64,000 bases of DNA from Streptomyces filipinensis. GTDB lineage: Bacteria; Actinomycetota; Actinomycetes; Streptomycetales; Streptomycetaceae. The notes under the pieces were generated by a model. That model was not told the origin of the DNA. It worked only from the letters and a program-made list of their open reading frames with translations, and ran no database searches. The position numbers were made by a program, and so were the translations under genes. Shown piece after piece: positions 52,437 through 61,311 of this stretch. The first letter of the stretch is position 1; the number at the start of each line of letters is the position of its first letter. Where the stretch lies: assembly GCF_014649495.1 (NCBI RefSeq), contig NZ_BMTD01000022.1:62001-126000 (forward strand), written 5' to 3'.

Positions 52437-53789
52437 GTGGGTGACTGGGCCGGGCGGACCGCCGCCGCGATAGCCGCCGCCGTACGCGAGAAGCGGGTGA
52501 CGCCCCGCGAGGTGGTGGCCGGGCACCTCGCTCGGATCGACCGGCTCGACGGGCGGATCGAGGCGTTCCGCAAGGTGCGAACCGAGGCTGCGCTCACCGA
52601 GGCCGACGAGGTGGCCTCCCGGGCCGATCTGGCCGAACTGCCGCTCGCGGGCGTACCCGTGGCCGTGAAGGACAACCTCGCGGTGCGCGGCGAGTCCCAC
52701 CGCGACGGTTCCGCCGCCACCTGCGACGCCCCGGCCGCCGAGGACCATGTCACGGTGGCCCGGCTGCGGGCGGCCGGCGCGGTGGTGGTGGGCCTGACGA
52801 ACGTGCCCGAGCTGTGTGTCTTCGGTACGACGGAAGGGCCGTACGGCACCGCCCGCAATCCGTGGGACACCTCCCGTACGGCGGGCGGCTCCTCCGGCGG
52901 CAGCGCGGCCGCGGTGGCCGCGGGCCTCGTCCCCCTCGCGCTCGGCAACGACGGTATGGGCTCCCTGCGCATCCCGGCCGCGAACTGCGGACTGGTCACG
53001 CTGAAGCCCGGGCGCGGTGTGGTGCCGGCGGGGATCGGCAACGGCGACTGGTTCGGCATGGCGGAGAACGGTCCGCTCGCCACCACGGTCGAGGACCTGC
53101 GGCTGATGCTGGACGTCCTGGCGGACACGGGGATCGCCCGCACGCAGGAGCCCGGCACCCGGCGGATCGCCGTGGCCCTGCGCAGTCCGCTCGCCGGCGT
53201 CGCCGTGAGCAGGCCGTACACGGGCGCGGTCCGGGAGGCCGCCGGGGTGCTGGCACGGGCCGGGCACTACGTGCGGCGGGCCGAGCCGCCCTATCCGCTC
53301 TCGCTGGGCGTGACCGCGCTGCGGCACTGGACGGCCGGCACCGCGATGGACGCCGAGGGCCTGGACCGGACCCGGCTGGCCCGGCGGACCCGGGTGCACG
53401 CCGCACTCGGCCGGCGGTTCGTCCGCTCGGTGCGCACGGGGGACGGCCGCGAGCGGCTGCGCGCCCGGCTGACGCCCTTCTTCACCGAGTACGACGTCCT
53501 GCTCACCCCGGCCCTGGCCCGGCGCTCCCCTCAGGCCGGTCCGTGGCACGAACGCGGCTGGCTGCGCAACGTCCTGGCCAACACGGCGTACTCCCCGTTC
53601 ACCCCGCCCTGGAACCTGACCGGCTGGCCCGCGATGTCGGTCCCGTGCGGCACGCTGCCCTCGGGCGCCCCCTGCGCCGTCCAGCTCGTGGCCCGCCCGG
53701 GTGCGGAGGCCGTCCTGCTGGAGCTGGCGGAGGAACTGGAGCGGCGGCTCCCCTGGCGACGGACGGCACCGGCGCCGGACCGGCGGTAG
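52437..53789 (+). CDS. Amidase-signature family hydrolase
   Basis: 450 residues. The GTG at 52437 is preferred over one six bases earlier because GAGGGAG then has proper spacing. The Ser-Ser-Lys triad is present: Lys78 in VAVKDN, Ser152/153 in GGSSGGS, and the nucleophile Ser176 in NDGMGSLRIPA, where the usual GGS is MGS. Such enzymes hydrolyse amides of varied structure, and the substrate is unknown. It lies downstream of the LacI gene by 164 bases and converges with the GNAT gene. Confidence 0.87.
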   Translation: MGDWAGRTAAAIAAAVREKRVTPREVVAGHLARIDRLDGRIEAFRKVRTEAALTEADEVASRADLAELPLAGVPVAVKDNLAVRGESHRDGSAATCDAPAAEDHVTVARLRAAGAVVVGLTNVPELCVFGTTEGPYGTARNPWDTSRTAGGSSGGSAAAVAAGLVPLALGNDGMGSLRIPAANCGLVTLKPGRGVVPAGIGNGDWFGMAENGPLATTVEDLRLMLDVLADTGIARTQEPGTRRIAVALRSPLAGVAVSRPYTGAVREAAGVLARAGHYVRRAEPPYPLSLGVTALRHWTAGTAMDAEGLDRTRLARRTRVHAALGRRFVRSVRTGDGRERLRARLTPFFTEYDVLLTPALARRSPQAGPWHERGWLRNVLANTAYSPFTPPWNLTGWPAMSVPCGTLPSGAPCAVQLVARPGAEAVLLELAEELERRLPWRRTAPAPDRR

Positions 53790-53822
53790 CCCACCGCCCG
53801 GCCGTCCCGCCCGCCCCGGTTC

Positions 53823-54308
53823 CTATGCGAGCGCCCGGTACATGATGTGCAGCCCCACCCTGCCGTGCCGGGGATGGTCGAAGGCCGCCGGGACCGTGCC
53901 GATGACGGTGAAGCCGAGGGAGGTCCACAGGGCGACCGCGGGGTTCGTCTCGACCACGGCGTTGAAGACCATCGCACGGTAGCCGTGGGCCCTGGCCTCC
54001 GCCAGGACGTGCTCGGCGAGGGCCCGCCCGATGCCCTCGCCGGTGCGGTCGGGGTCGACCATGAAGCCGGCGTTGGCCACGTGGGCGGCGGGGCCGCCGT
54101 AGTTCGGGGTGAGGTAGGCGGAGCCGACCGCGGTGCCGGCCGCGTCCTCGGCGACGTAGACGCGTTTGGCCGGGTGCATCCAGAGGGCGCGGGCGTCCTC
54201 CTCGGAGGTCTCCGGGTCCCAGGCGTAGGTCTCGGCGGCGGCGACGATCCGGTGCCAGAAGGGCCAGATCCGCGGCCAGTCCTCGGCCGCGGCTTCTCTG
54301 ATCAGCAT
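53823..54308 (-). CDS. GNAT-family N-acetyltransferase
   Basis: 161 residues. The GNAT fold is clear: ANAGFMVDPDRTGEGIGRAL holds the acetyl-CoA pyrophosphate-binding R/Q-x-x-G-x-G/A-type motif, followed by NPAVALWTSLGF. It transfers an acetyl group to an unknown amine. Many close streptomycete relatives are annotated only as N-acetyltransferases. The ATG at 54308 begins the conserved MLIREA start. Confidence 0.87.
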   Translation of the reverse strand: MLIREAAAEDWPRIWPFWHRIVAAAETYAWDPETSEEDARALWMHPAKRVYVAEDAAGTAVGSAYLTPNYGGPAAHVANAGFMVDPDRTGEGIGRALAEHVLAEARAHGYRAMVFNAVVETNPAVALWTSLGFTVIGTVPAAFDHPRHGRVGLHIMYRALA

Positions 54309-54369
54309 GGGCGTGAGTCTGTCAGGTCACACCCATGCGTGCGGCGATCGCGAGGGTCCGGCCCGGGGG

Positions 54370-54543
54370 TCAGTCCACGCTGGGCAGGATGTGGGGTTCG
54401 GCGAGGTCGTCCTCGTAGCCCGCGAGGCGGATGGGGGCCGAACGGGCCCACACGTCGAGGCTGCCGAGCTCGCCGGGCCGCCGGGCCGCGCGCTCCGTAC
54501 GTTCCTTGGGGCGCTGCTCGCGATTCGTCTTCTCCGGTGTCAC
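54370..54543 (-). CDS. Small 57-residue protein of unknown function
   Basis: A GTG at 54541-54543 preceded by AGGAG at six bases opens a 57-codon frame ending in TGA at 54370. The product is basic in its first half (KTNREQRPKERTERAARR) and acidic at the end (LAGYEDDLAEPHILPSVD). It has no signal peptide, cysteine or membrane helix. The ribosome site and ordered composition argue for a real gene that is easy to miss because of its size. I do not recognise a named family. A peptide precursor or small regulator is possible. Confidence 0.68.
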   Translation of the reverse strand: MTPEKTNREQRPKERTERAARRPGELGSLDVWARSAPIRLAGYEDDLAEPHILPSVD

Positions 54544-55036
54544 CGCGCACTCCTTATGTGTCGGTCACCCTCGAGGGCCTGCCGGACAACCTGTGCTTCG
54601 GCACTCGACGCCCGCTCGGGTCTGGATGGAAGGCCAGTTCGGACGCGGTGGCGCCGGTACTTCGTGCAGAGCAGGCCGTTGTCGACCGGCTCACCCCGGG
54701 ACGGACGATGGGTGTGGGTGGGACCCCGTACTGCTGTCCGTCCCCATCAGATTAACCAAATGAGCGGCCTGCCGCTCGATAGGGAGTGCAAACAAGGTGT
54801 AACTATCGGGCGTCGATTACCCCCTCAATGACCCCCAATATGCCGCTATTTAGCACTAAGCGCATCACACGACCGGCAGGACGAATCACCCACTCGGCCC
54901 ACACGCGCGAACACTTCTTCGAGCCGGCCCGCGGCCCGGCCGGGACGCGGTGCAGTTCAAGTGCCGTTGGCCAGGCCGCAAGCTCGCCATGATCTGCTGA
55001 TGAGCGGCAACGGCTGTCTCGCGGAAGGACTGACGC
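54544..55036. other. Gene-free region with a relatively AT-rich core
   Basis: 493 bases between the 57-residue gene and the HD-like gene. Bases about 54750-54910 are clearly richer in A and T than the rest of the window and carry stops in all frames, as expected for a promoter region or a transferred edge. No tRNA, repeat or confident promoter was found. Confidence 0.55.
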
Positions 55037-55390
55037 ATGGAGCTGCGCAGCGTCGAGGAGCTGATGGATCTGCTGTATACAGGCGGGCACCAGCAGGCGC
55101 TGAGAACCGCCGCGCTGCTGCGCCGCAGCCGCCCCGCCGACAAGGAACTCCAGGTGGCGGGGCTGGTCCAGGACGTCGGCGCGGCCGAGGCGGTGCGCTC
55201 CCTCCTCGGGGAGCGGGTGTTCCGGCTGCTCCGCGGGGACGCCGGCGCCGCCGAGGACGATGTGCTGCGGCTGCGCCAGGCCGGCGAGGAGAGCCGCACC
55301 GCGGGCTTCGACGCGGGCGTGCTGGAGGACTGGCGCACGGTGCTGGAGCTGGTGGCGGCCCGGAACTCCAGGCTCGGTGCCGTCGACTGA
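55037..55390 (+). CDS. Degenerate HD-domain protein (PhnZ/MIOX-like fold without metal ligands)
   Basis: 117 residues from an ATG. The layout (VEELMDLLYTGGHQQALRTAALLRR, then VAGLVQDVG, then LRLRQAGEESRTAGFDAG) follows that of small HD proteins related to PhnZ, but the HD pair normally seen in LLHDIG is Gln-Asp here, and the chain is shortened. Catalysis as a metal hydrolase or oxygenase is therefore unlikely, and a binding or regulatory role is possible. The family match is by pattern only. Confidence 0.55.
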   Translation: MELRSVEELMDLLYTGGHQQALRTAALLRRSRPADKELQVAGLVQDVGAAEAVRSLLGERVFRLLRGDAGAAEDDVLRLRQAGEESRTAGFDAGVLEDWRTVLELVAARNSRLGAVD

Positions 55391-55473
55391 CCACCGGGAC
55401 GCCCGCCACGGTGACACCCCGTCAGGCGGCCGGGTCCTGCGTGCGGGTGCCCGAGGTCAAGGCGGTGGCGCGT

Positions 55474-55489
55474 CGGCCCCGAAGGGCCG
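55474..55489. terminator. Hairpin between convergent HD-like and SDR genes
   Basis: CGGCCC and GGGCCG arms with a CGAA tetraloop, between two genes that end toward each other. Short but plausible as a shared terminator. Confidence 0.4.
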
Positions 55490-55614
55490 GCAGTCCCACT
55501 GGGGTCTGCGATGGATCACAACCATGAAGAACGCGTCACCTGCGCACCGGGCACCCGGCACGACCGCCTCAGCCTAGGGCAGGGGCGTCCGTGCCGGCCA
55601 CCGCATTCACCGGC

Positions 55615-57117
55615 TCACCACTTGCCGGGCGCGTAGTCCTTCAGGAAGACGCCGTACAGGTCCTCGCCCGCCTCGCCGCGCACGATCGGGTCGTAGACGC
55701 GGGCGGCGCCGTCGACCAGGTCGAGCGGGGCGTGGAAGCCGGCCTCGGCGAGGCGCAGCTTGTCGTAGTGCGGACGCTCGTCGGTGATCCAGCCGGTGTC
55801 GACGGAGGTCATGAGGATGCCGTCCGTGTCGAACATCTCCTGGGCGCTGGTCCGGGTGACCATGTTCATGGCGGCCTTCGCGGCGTTCGTGTTCGGGTGG
55901 CCGGCGCCCTTGTAGCCGCGGCTGAAGACGCCCTCCATCGCGGAGACGTTCACGACGTACGCACGGCCGCTGGAGGCCTTCTTCGCGGCGTCCGCCATCG
56001 CCGGGCGCAGGGCGCTGATCAGGATGAACGGGGACGTGTAGTTGCACAGCTGGGTCTCCAGCAGCTCGACCGGCGAGATCTGGTCGATGGTCTGCACCCA
56101 GGTGTTGGTGTCGACGACGTCCGGGACGAGCCCACCGGCGTCGATGGCGGTGCCCTCGATGTGCCGGGCGATGCTGGCGTTGCCCGCGACGAGGGCGAGG
56201 TCGGCGACCTTCTGGGCGTCCAGGCCGCTGGTGCCGACGGGCAGCGCGGCGATGCCGTCGACCGCGCCGGAGTTGAAGGCGCCGATGACGTGGTGGGCGG
56301 GGAGCTCACCGGCCGGCAGCGGCGCGCTCTCGCCCTCGACCAGGGCGGCGTACGCGGAGGGCAGGCGGCGCACGGTCTGCGTCGCGTTGTTGATCAGGAT
56401 GTCGAGCGGGCCCGCCTCCGTGAGCTGCTCGGCGAGGGCCACGGCCTGTGCCGGGTCGCGCAGGTCGATGCCGACGACCTCCAGCCGGTGCAGCCAGTCC
56501 GCGGAGTCGTCCATCGCCTTGAACCGGCGGATGGCGTCCTTCGGGAAGCGCGTGGTGATCGTCGTGTGGGCGCCGTCGCGCAGCAGCCGCAGCGCGATGT
56601 ACATACCGATCTTGGCCCGGCCGCCGGTGAGCAGGGCGCGCTTGCCGGTGAGGTCCGCGCGGGCGTCCCGCTTGGCGCGGTTCTCGGCGGCGCACCTCGG
56701 GCAGAGCTGGTGGTAGAAGTAGTCGACCTCGACGTAGCGCTGCTTGCAGGTGTAGCAGGAGCGGGGGCGCTGGAGTATGCCCGCGATCCTGCCCTCCTCG
56801 ACCTTGGAGGAGGGCAGGATGCCCTCGGTCTCGTCGTCGATGCGCTCGGCGGAGCCGGTCGCGGTGGCCTCGGTGACCGCGCGGTCGTGCGCGGTCTTGG
56901 CGGCGCGGCGCTCCTGGCGGCGGCGCTGCTTGACCGTCCGGTAGATGTGCGAGGTGGCCTGGCGCACCTTGATCGCGTCCGGATGGTCGACCTCGATGTC
57001 GTCCAGTTCCGCGAGCACGCTCAGGCAGACGGCCAGCCGCTCGGGGTCGATACCCGGCCCGTAGACCACTTCGTCCGTGGCCATGGAGGCCATGGAGCCG
57101 TCCTCTGTCACCGTCAT
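55615..57117 (-). CDS. SDR-fold protein with N-terminal zinc-ribbon-like motif and altered catalytic site
   Basis: 500 residues. A helical N-terminus (about 25-100) leads to two CxxC pairs, Cys121/Cys124 and Cys139/Cys142, likely a zinc ribbon. The Rossmann part (about 155-490) has the cofactor loop TGGRAKIG and NNAT, but the catalytic YxxxK is TNAAK, so Tyr is lost. Similar zinc-ribbon SDR proteins occur in plants, fungi and protists (from memory) and have no settled function. The ATG at 57117 is used; later in-frame ATGs (57093, 57084) are possible. Confidence 0.75.
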   Translation of the reverse strand: MTVTEDGSMASMATDEVVYGPGIDPERLAVCLSVLAELDDIEVDHPDAIKVRQATSHIYRTVKQRRRQERRAAKTAHDRAVTEATATGSAERIDDETEGILPSSKVEEGRIAGILQRPRSCYTCKQRYVEVDYFYHQLCPRCAAENRAKRDARADLTGKRALLTGGRAKIGMYIALRLLRDGAHTTITTRFPKDAIRRFKAMDDSADWLHRLEVVGIDLRDPAQAVALAEQLTEAGPLDILINNATQTVRRLPSAYAALVEGESAPLPAGELPAHHVIGAFNSGAVDGIAALPVGTSGLDAQKVADLALVAGNASIARHIEGTAIDAGGLVPDVVDTNTWVQTIDQISPVELLETQLCNYTSPFILISALRPAMADAAKKASSGRAYVVNVSAMEGVFSRGYKGAGHPNTNAAKAAMNMVTRTSAQEMFDTDGILMTSVDTGWITDERPHYDKLRLAEAGFHAPLDLVDGAARVYDPIVRGEAGEDLYGVFLKDYAPGKW

Positions 57118-57335
57118 CGCGCTGCCGCTTCCCTGATCACCCGCGCAGCGCTCCGACTCGCGCCCGCTTTCGAACGGGGAATTTTACGGAGCGCGGGGGC
57201 CCGCCGCCAAACCCGTCGCGCCCCGGCCCCGATCGACTACGAACCGCCACCGGGCCCGTGCGGTCCCGGTCAGGCTCGGAGGCGGCCGGCCCGGCCCGTC
57301 GCCGGCTGCCGGACAGGCGTCCCCCCGGGCCACCC

Positions 57336-57353
57336 GCCCGCGGCCCCGCGGGC
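57336..57353 (-). terminator. Hairpin after the WS/DGAT gene
   Basis: Perfect 8-bp arms GCCCGCGG and CCGCGGGC with a 2-base centre, 27 bases past the WS/DGAT stop codon. Confidence 0.5.
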
Positions 57354-57379
57354 CACGCCCCGTCCGGCCAAAGGCCCGG

Positions 57380-58711
57380 TCAGACCTCGCACACCGACAG
57401 CAGCGTCTCCACCTCGGCCGACACCGCGTGGGCGAACCGGTCCAGGTCCGGCACGGCCTTCGCATCGGCCACGAGCCCGTAGTGCACGCGTCCGCGGTAC
57501 GTCGAGATGGCCACCGCCAGCGCCTGGCCCGGGGCGAGCGGGGCCAGCGGATAGACCTCGGCCAGCTCGTGCCCGCCGAGCCGCAGCCCCACCCCCGGCA
57601 GCGGCACGCTGGTGACGAGGATGTCGAACCACAGCCGGGCCGCCTGCCCGACCAGCGGTCCACCGAGCCGGTGGCCGAGTGCCGGGACGTGGTCGGCGAG
57701 CAGCGCCACGGCACCGGCACCCCGGTCGGACCCCGCGTCCTTGTTGCGGAGCATGGCGGTGCGCACGGTGTCGAGCCTGCCGAGCGGGTCGGACTCGTAC
57801 ACGGGAAGCCGTATCAGATAGCCGGAGAGCCGGTTGCCCTGTGGGTGGGCGGCGCGCGGCCGGCGCCGCGAGACGGGGATGAGCGCGCGGGGCGCCACCC
57901 CCTTGCTGCCGTCGCCGCGCTCGTCCAGCCAGCGGCGCAGCGCCCCGGCGACCACGGCGATGAGCACGTCGTTGACGGTGCCGCCGGCGGCCTTGCGCAC
58001 CCGGTGCACGTCGTCGATGTCCACGACGACTCCGGCGGTGCGGCGGGTGCCGCTCGGGGACGAGGTCAGCGCGGAGACGGGCCGCATGCCGAGGGTCGAC
58101 CGGGCGAGCGAGGCACCGATGTCCAGGGCCCGGCCCACGTCGGACAGCGCGCCCCTGACCAGCCCGGGGACGAGCCCCGGAAGCTTGCGGACGTCGGGCA
58201 GCAGGCCGCGCGGTGGCTCGATGGCGCGGGGTGCCCGCTCCGGCATGTCCACCGGGTCGAGGACGCCGGCGGCGAGTTTCAGCGCGCGCAGCCCGTCGGC
58301 GAGGGCGTGGTGGAACTTGAAGAGGACGGCGAAGGAGACCCCGTCCTCGCCGGGCAGGACGTGCGCCTCCCACGGCGGCCGGCCGCGCTCCAGCGGGCGC
58401 TCCATCAGCCGGCCGGCGGCCGCGTGGAAGTCGTCGGTCGGGGCGTGCAGCCGTACGTGCTTCAGCGGGTCGAAGTCCGGGTCGGGTTCCCGGGCGGCGC
58501 CGCCGAAGGCGAGCGGCTGCCACACGTCGCGGATGCGCAGGCGCAGCCCGGGGACGGCGGCGGCGCGGGCGGCGAGCAGGTCGGCGGCATGGGCGCCGGC
58601 GGTGGGCGAATGGGCGCCGAATACGCCGAGCGCACCGAGGTGCATCGGGTGCCGGTCGGACTCGATGTTCCAGAACGCCAGGTCGAGGGGAGCGAGCAGG
58701 TCGGAAGTCAA
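57380..58711 (-). CDS. Wax ester synthase / diacylglycerol acyltransferase (WS/DGAT)
   Basis: 443 residues. The active-site motif HHALADG (134-140, HHxxxDG) and the GTVNDVLIAVV motif are both present, together with RPPWEAHVL near the active site. The enzyme transfers acyl groups from acyl-CoA to diacylglycerol or fatty alcohols and makes storage triacylglycerol at the membrane or lipid body. S. coelicolor has a proven triacylglycerol-forming WS/DGAT (SCO0958), and the position here agrees with that locus, from memory. Confidence 0.92.
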   Translation of the reverse strand: MTSDLLAPLDLAFWNIESDRHPMHLGALGVFGAHSPTAGAHAADLLAARAAAVPGLRLRIRDVWQPLAFGGAAREPDPDFDPLKHVRLHAPTDDFHAAAGRLMERPLERGRPPWEAHVLPGEDGVSFAVLFKFHHALADGLRALKLAAGVLDPVDMPERAPRAIEPPRGLLPDVRKLPGLVPGLVRGALSDVGRALDIGASLARSTLGMRPVSALTSSPSGTRRTAGVVVDIDDVHRVRKAAGGTVNDVLIAVVAGALRRWLDERGDGSKGVAPRALIPVSRRRPRAAHPQGNRLSGYLIRLPVYESDPLGRLDTVRTAMLRNKDAGSDRGAGAVALLADHVPALGHRLGGPLVGQAARLWFDILVTSVPLPGVGLRLGGHELAEVYPLAPLAPGQALAVAISTYRGRVHYGLVADAKAVPDLDRFAHAVSAEVETLLSVCEV

Positions 58712-58823
58712 GGGCTTGCCTCACGCGTCGACGACGGGTGGATCTGCAGTCCTTCGCAGTCAATCCCTGTCAGCCGATTACGGTCAAGTACGATCAGGCT
58801 ACGCTCAGTTAACACCAGATTAA

Positions 58824-58850
58824 GTCCCGCCCCTTCCACAGGGGCGGGAC
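58824..58850 (-). terminator. Terminator after the GH92 mannosidase gene
   Basis: Perfect 10-bp arms GTCCCGCCCC and GGGGCGGGAC around a 7-base loop, 16 bases past the GH92 stop. In the minus direction it is followed by a short T-rich run, TTAAT. Confidence 0.82.
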
Positions 58851-58866
58851 CAAGGGATACGTGAGG

Positions 58867-61188
58867 TCACTTCAGAACGGGCTGCGCCGCCTCGGGTGAC
58901 GTACCCCACTCAGACGGGCGCGGGCCGACCGTGAACGCGAGCGAACGCAGGGAGCGCAGCGCACCCGTCGTCAGATACGTCCGCTCGTGCGGTGTTCCGT
59001 CGGCGCGGACGGTCTGGATGTAGCGGTCGGTGGCGGTGGTGCCGGGCGCGGTGACGGTCAGCCCGCCGCTCGGCCAGTACCGGCGGTCCAGGGTGAGGTC
59101 GACGCGGTCGAAGACCGGGGTCGACAGGCCCCAGGTGCCGTATCCGGGCTGGATCGGGAACAGGCCGATGGACGACAGCACGTTCCAGGCGGACATCGTG
59201 CCCAGGTCGTCGTTGCCCGTCATGCCCGTGGGCCCGTCGGTGAAGAGGGTCAGGGCGGCGTGCACCACGTCGGTGGTCTTCCACGGCTGACCGGTGGCCA
59301 GGTAGGTGTAGGGCGCGATGAGGTCGGGCTCGTTCATCGGGTTGTACTTGTCGGCGTTGTAGTACGCGTAGGCGTTGCCGTGCACCCACACCTCGCGGGC
59401 GGTCTTCGCGGGGTCGGCCAGCAGCCGGTCGTAGGCGAAGAAGGTGTCCAGGCGCTCGTTGGCGGCACGCTCGCCGCCGATGAGCCGCACCATGCCGGGC
59501 ACGTCCTGCGGCACGAGCCACTGGTACTGCCAGGCGGTGCCCTCGTGGAAGCCGGTGCCGAGCGCCGGGTCGGCCGAGCCGGTGAAGGCGCCGGCGGCGT
59601 CACGGGCGCGGAAGAAGCCGGTCGACGGGTCGAAGATGGTCCGGTAGTTCTGGGCGCGGGCCGCGTACCGGTCGGCGTCGGCCTCGTGGCCGAGCCCGCG
59701 GGCCATCTGGGCCAGCATGGCGTCGGCGAGCGCGTACTCCAGGGTGACGGAGGCACCGTGGTGGAAGTCCGAGTCGCCCAGCTTGGCCAGCGGCCGGTCC
59801 TTGATGAACGGGGCGAAGCCGTGCGCGAGGTACTCGGCGTTGGCCTCCCGCCCGATGCCCGGATAGTCGGCGGGCGGCACACCGTCCGCGTTCTTCTTGA
59901 GCGCGCGGTAGGCCCGCTCCTCGAAGCCCTTGAGCAGCCCCGTCTGGTAGGCCGTGGTCAGGAACGGGGTGACCGGGTCGCCGCTCATGACGTTGGTCTC
60001 GACCGGTCCGTAGCCCCACTTCGGCAGCCAGCCGCCGTCCTCGGCGACCGCGACGACCGAGCGGGCCATGTCCCGTGCCTCGTGCGGCGCGAGCAGCGCG
60101 AGGAGCTGCGCCTGGGTGCGATAGGTGTCCCACAGCGACCAGTTCTGGTAGTACGTGAACCCGTCGGTACGGTGGGTTCGGCGGTCCCAGCCGAGGTACC
60201 GGCCGTCCGCGTCGCTGCCGATGTTCGGCGCGAGGAAGGACCGGTACAGCGAGGAGTAGAAGGTCCGGCGCAGCGTGTCCGTGCCGCCGCGCACCTGGAC
60301 GGCTGCGAGCCGCTTCTCCCACGCCTCGCGGGCCCGCGCGCGTACGGCGTCGAAGGACCGGCCGCTCTCCGCGTCCAGGTTGCCGGCCGCGCCGCGCGCG
60401 TCGACGTAGGACAGGGCGGTGGTCGCCTCGACGGTACGGTCCTCGGTGGTGTCGAAGCGGACGTAGGCGCCGCCGTGCCCGGTGCGCGAGCCCGGGGTGA
60501 CGGTCTTGCCGTCCCAGGTGCCGTAGGCGGTGAAGGGCCGGCTGAAGCGGGTGATCGTGTAGACCGTGTAGGGACCGGTGTCCCGGCAGAACCCGTGGCC
60601 GGTGATCTCGGTGCGCACGGTGTGGTCGTCGAGGATCTCGACGTTGCTGGAGACCGCCTTGTGCAGCGACTGGGCCGCGTTCAGCAGGACGTTGGCCTTG
60701 CCGGTGGCGGGGAAGGTGTAGCGCTGCACGCCGGTGCGCTCGGTCGCGGTCAGCTCGGCCCGGATGCCGGAGGACAGGCCGACCCGGTAGTAGCCGGGGC
60801 TCGCGGTCTCGTCCTGGTGCGAGAAGCCGGCCGCGTAGGTGGCGTAGTCCGTCTGCGTGACGTCGCCGGTCGTGGGCAGGACGGGCAGGTCGCCGCCGAT
60901 GCGGCAGCCGACGCCCGAGAGATGGACCAGGGAGAAGCCGCGGATACGGTTCTGGGTGTAGTCGTAACCGGTGTTGTGCCCGGTGTCCGGGGAGAGCTGC
61001 ACCATGCCGAAGGGCACGGCCGCGCCGGGGAAGGTGTTGCCCTCGTCCTGGCTCCCGATGAACGGGTTGACCAGGTCGGTGAGGTGGCCGTCGGTCCGCT
61101 CGGCAGCCCGTGCGTCGGGGGTGGCGATCAGCGCGGACGCTGCCATCACCCCGGCCAGGCACAGCCGCGTGCGCCGGGTCCCTCTCAT
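58867..61188 (-). CDS. Secreted GH92 alpha-1,2-mannosidase
   Basis: 773 residues from an ATG at 61188 with GGAGG upstream. The signal peptide ends near ATPDARAAE. The two-domain GH92 layout is clear: an N-terminal beta domain (VNPFIGSQDEGNTFPGA) and a C-terminal alpha/alpha barrel with YNPMNEPDLIAPYTY and GNDDLGTMSAWNVLSSIGLFP. These calcium-dependent inverting enzymes remove alpha-mannose, often alpha-1,2-linked, from high-mannose N-glycans. It lies 14 kb from the GH38 operon but would act before import of the glycan. No importer genes adjoin it. Confidence 0.92.
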   Translation of the reverse strand: MRGTRRTRLCLAGVMAASALIATPDARAAERTDGHLTDLVNPFIGSQDEGNTFPGAAVPFGMVQLSPDTGHNTGYDYTQNRIRGFSLVHLSGVGCRIGGDLPVLPTTGDVTQTDYATYAAGFSHQDETASPGYYRVGLSSGIRAELTATERTGVQRYTFPATGKANVLLNAAQSLHKAVSSNVEILDDHTVRTEITGHGFCRDTGPYTVYTITRFSRPFTAYGTWDGKTVTPGSRTGHGGAYVRFDTTEDRTVEATTALSYVDARGAAGNLDAESGRSFDAVRARAREAWEKRLAAVQVRGGTDTLRRTFYSSLYRSFLAPNIGSDADGRYLGWDRRTHRTDGFTYYQNWSLWDTYRTQAQLLALLAPHEARDMARSVVAVAEDGGWLPKWGYGPVETNVMSGDPVTPFLTTAYQTGLLKGFEERAYRALKKNADGVPPADYPGIGREANAEYLAHGFAPFIKDRPLAKLGDSDFHHGASVTLEYALADAMLAQMARGLGHEADADRYAARAQNYRTIFDPSTGFFRARDAAGAFTGSADPALGTGFHEGTAWQYQWLVPQDVPGMVRLIGGERAANERLDTFFAYDRLLADPAKTAREVWVHGNAYAYYNADKYNPMNEPDLIAPYTYLATGQPWKTTDVVHAALTLFTDGPTGMTGNDDLGTMSAWNVLSSIGLFPIQPGYGTWGLSTPVFDRVDLTLDRRYWPSGGLTVTAPGTTATDRYIQTVRADGTPHERTYLTTGALRSLRSLAFTVGPRPSEWGTSPEAAQPVLK

Positions 61189-61210
61189 GTCGGATGACCT
61201 CCGGAAGTTC

Positions 61211-61245
61211 GAGTCGTTGCCTGCATCCTGAAGGGCGAACGACTC
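61211..61245. promoter_or_regulatory. Inverted repeat upstream of GH92, candidate operator
   Basis: GAGTCGTT (61211-61218) and AACGACTC (61238-61245) are perfect reverse complements 19 bases apart, extended by two further A/T pairs. They begin 23 bases upstream of the GH92 start. The sequence does not match the LacI operators of the glycan operon. Confidence 0.4.
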
Positions 61246-61311
61246 AAACCCGGGCAACCGGCGGGAATCACACGAACGCGTCGCGGCGCGGCGCCGGTGA
61301 CGCGGTGTCCG

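Noticed and set aside
54858..54865. AAGCGCAT as another LacI operator half-site
   Set aside because: Only eight bases match and there is no inverted partner nearby; chance is likely.
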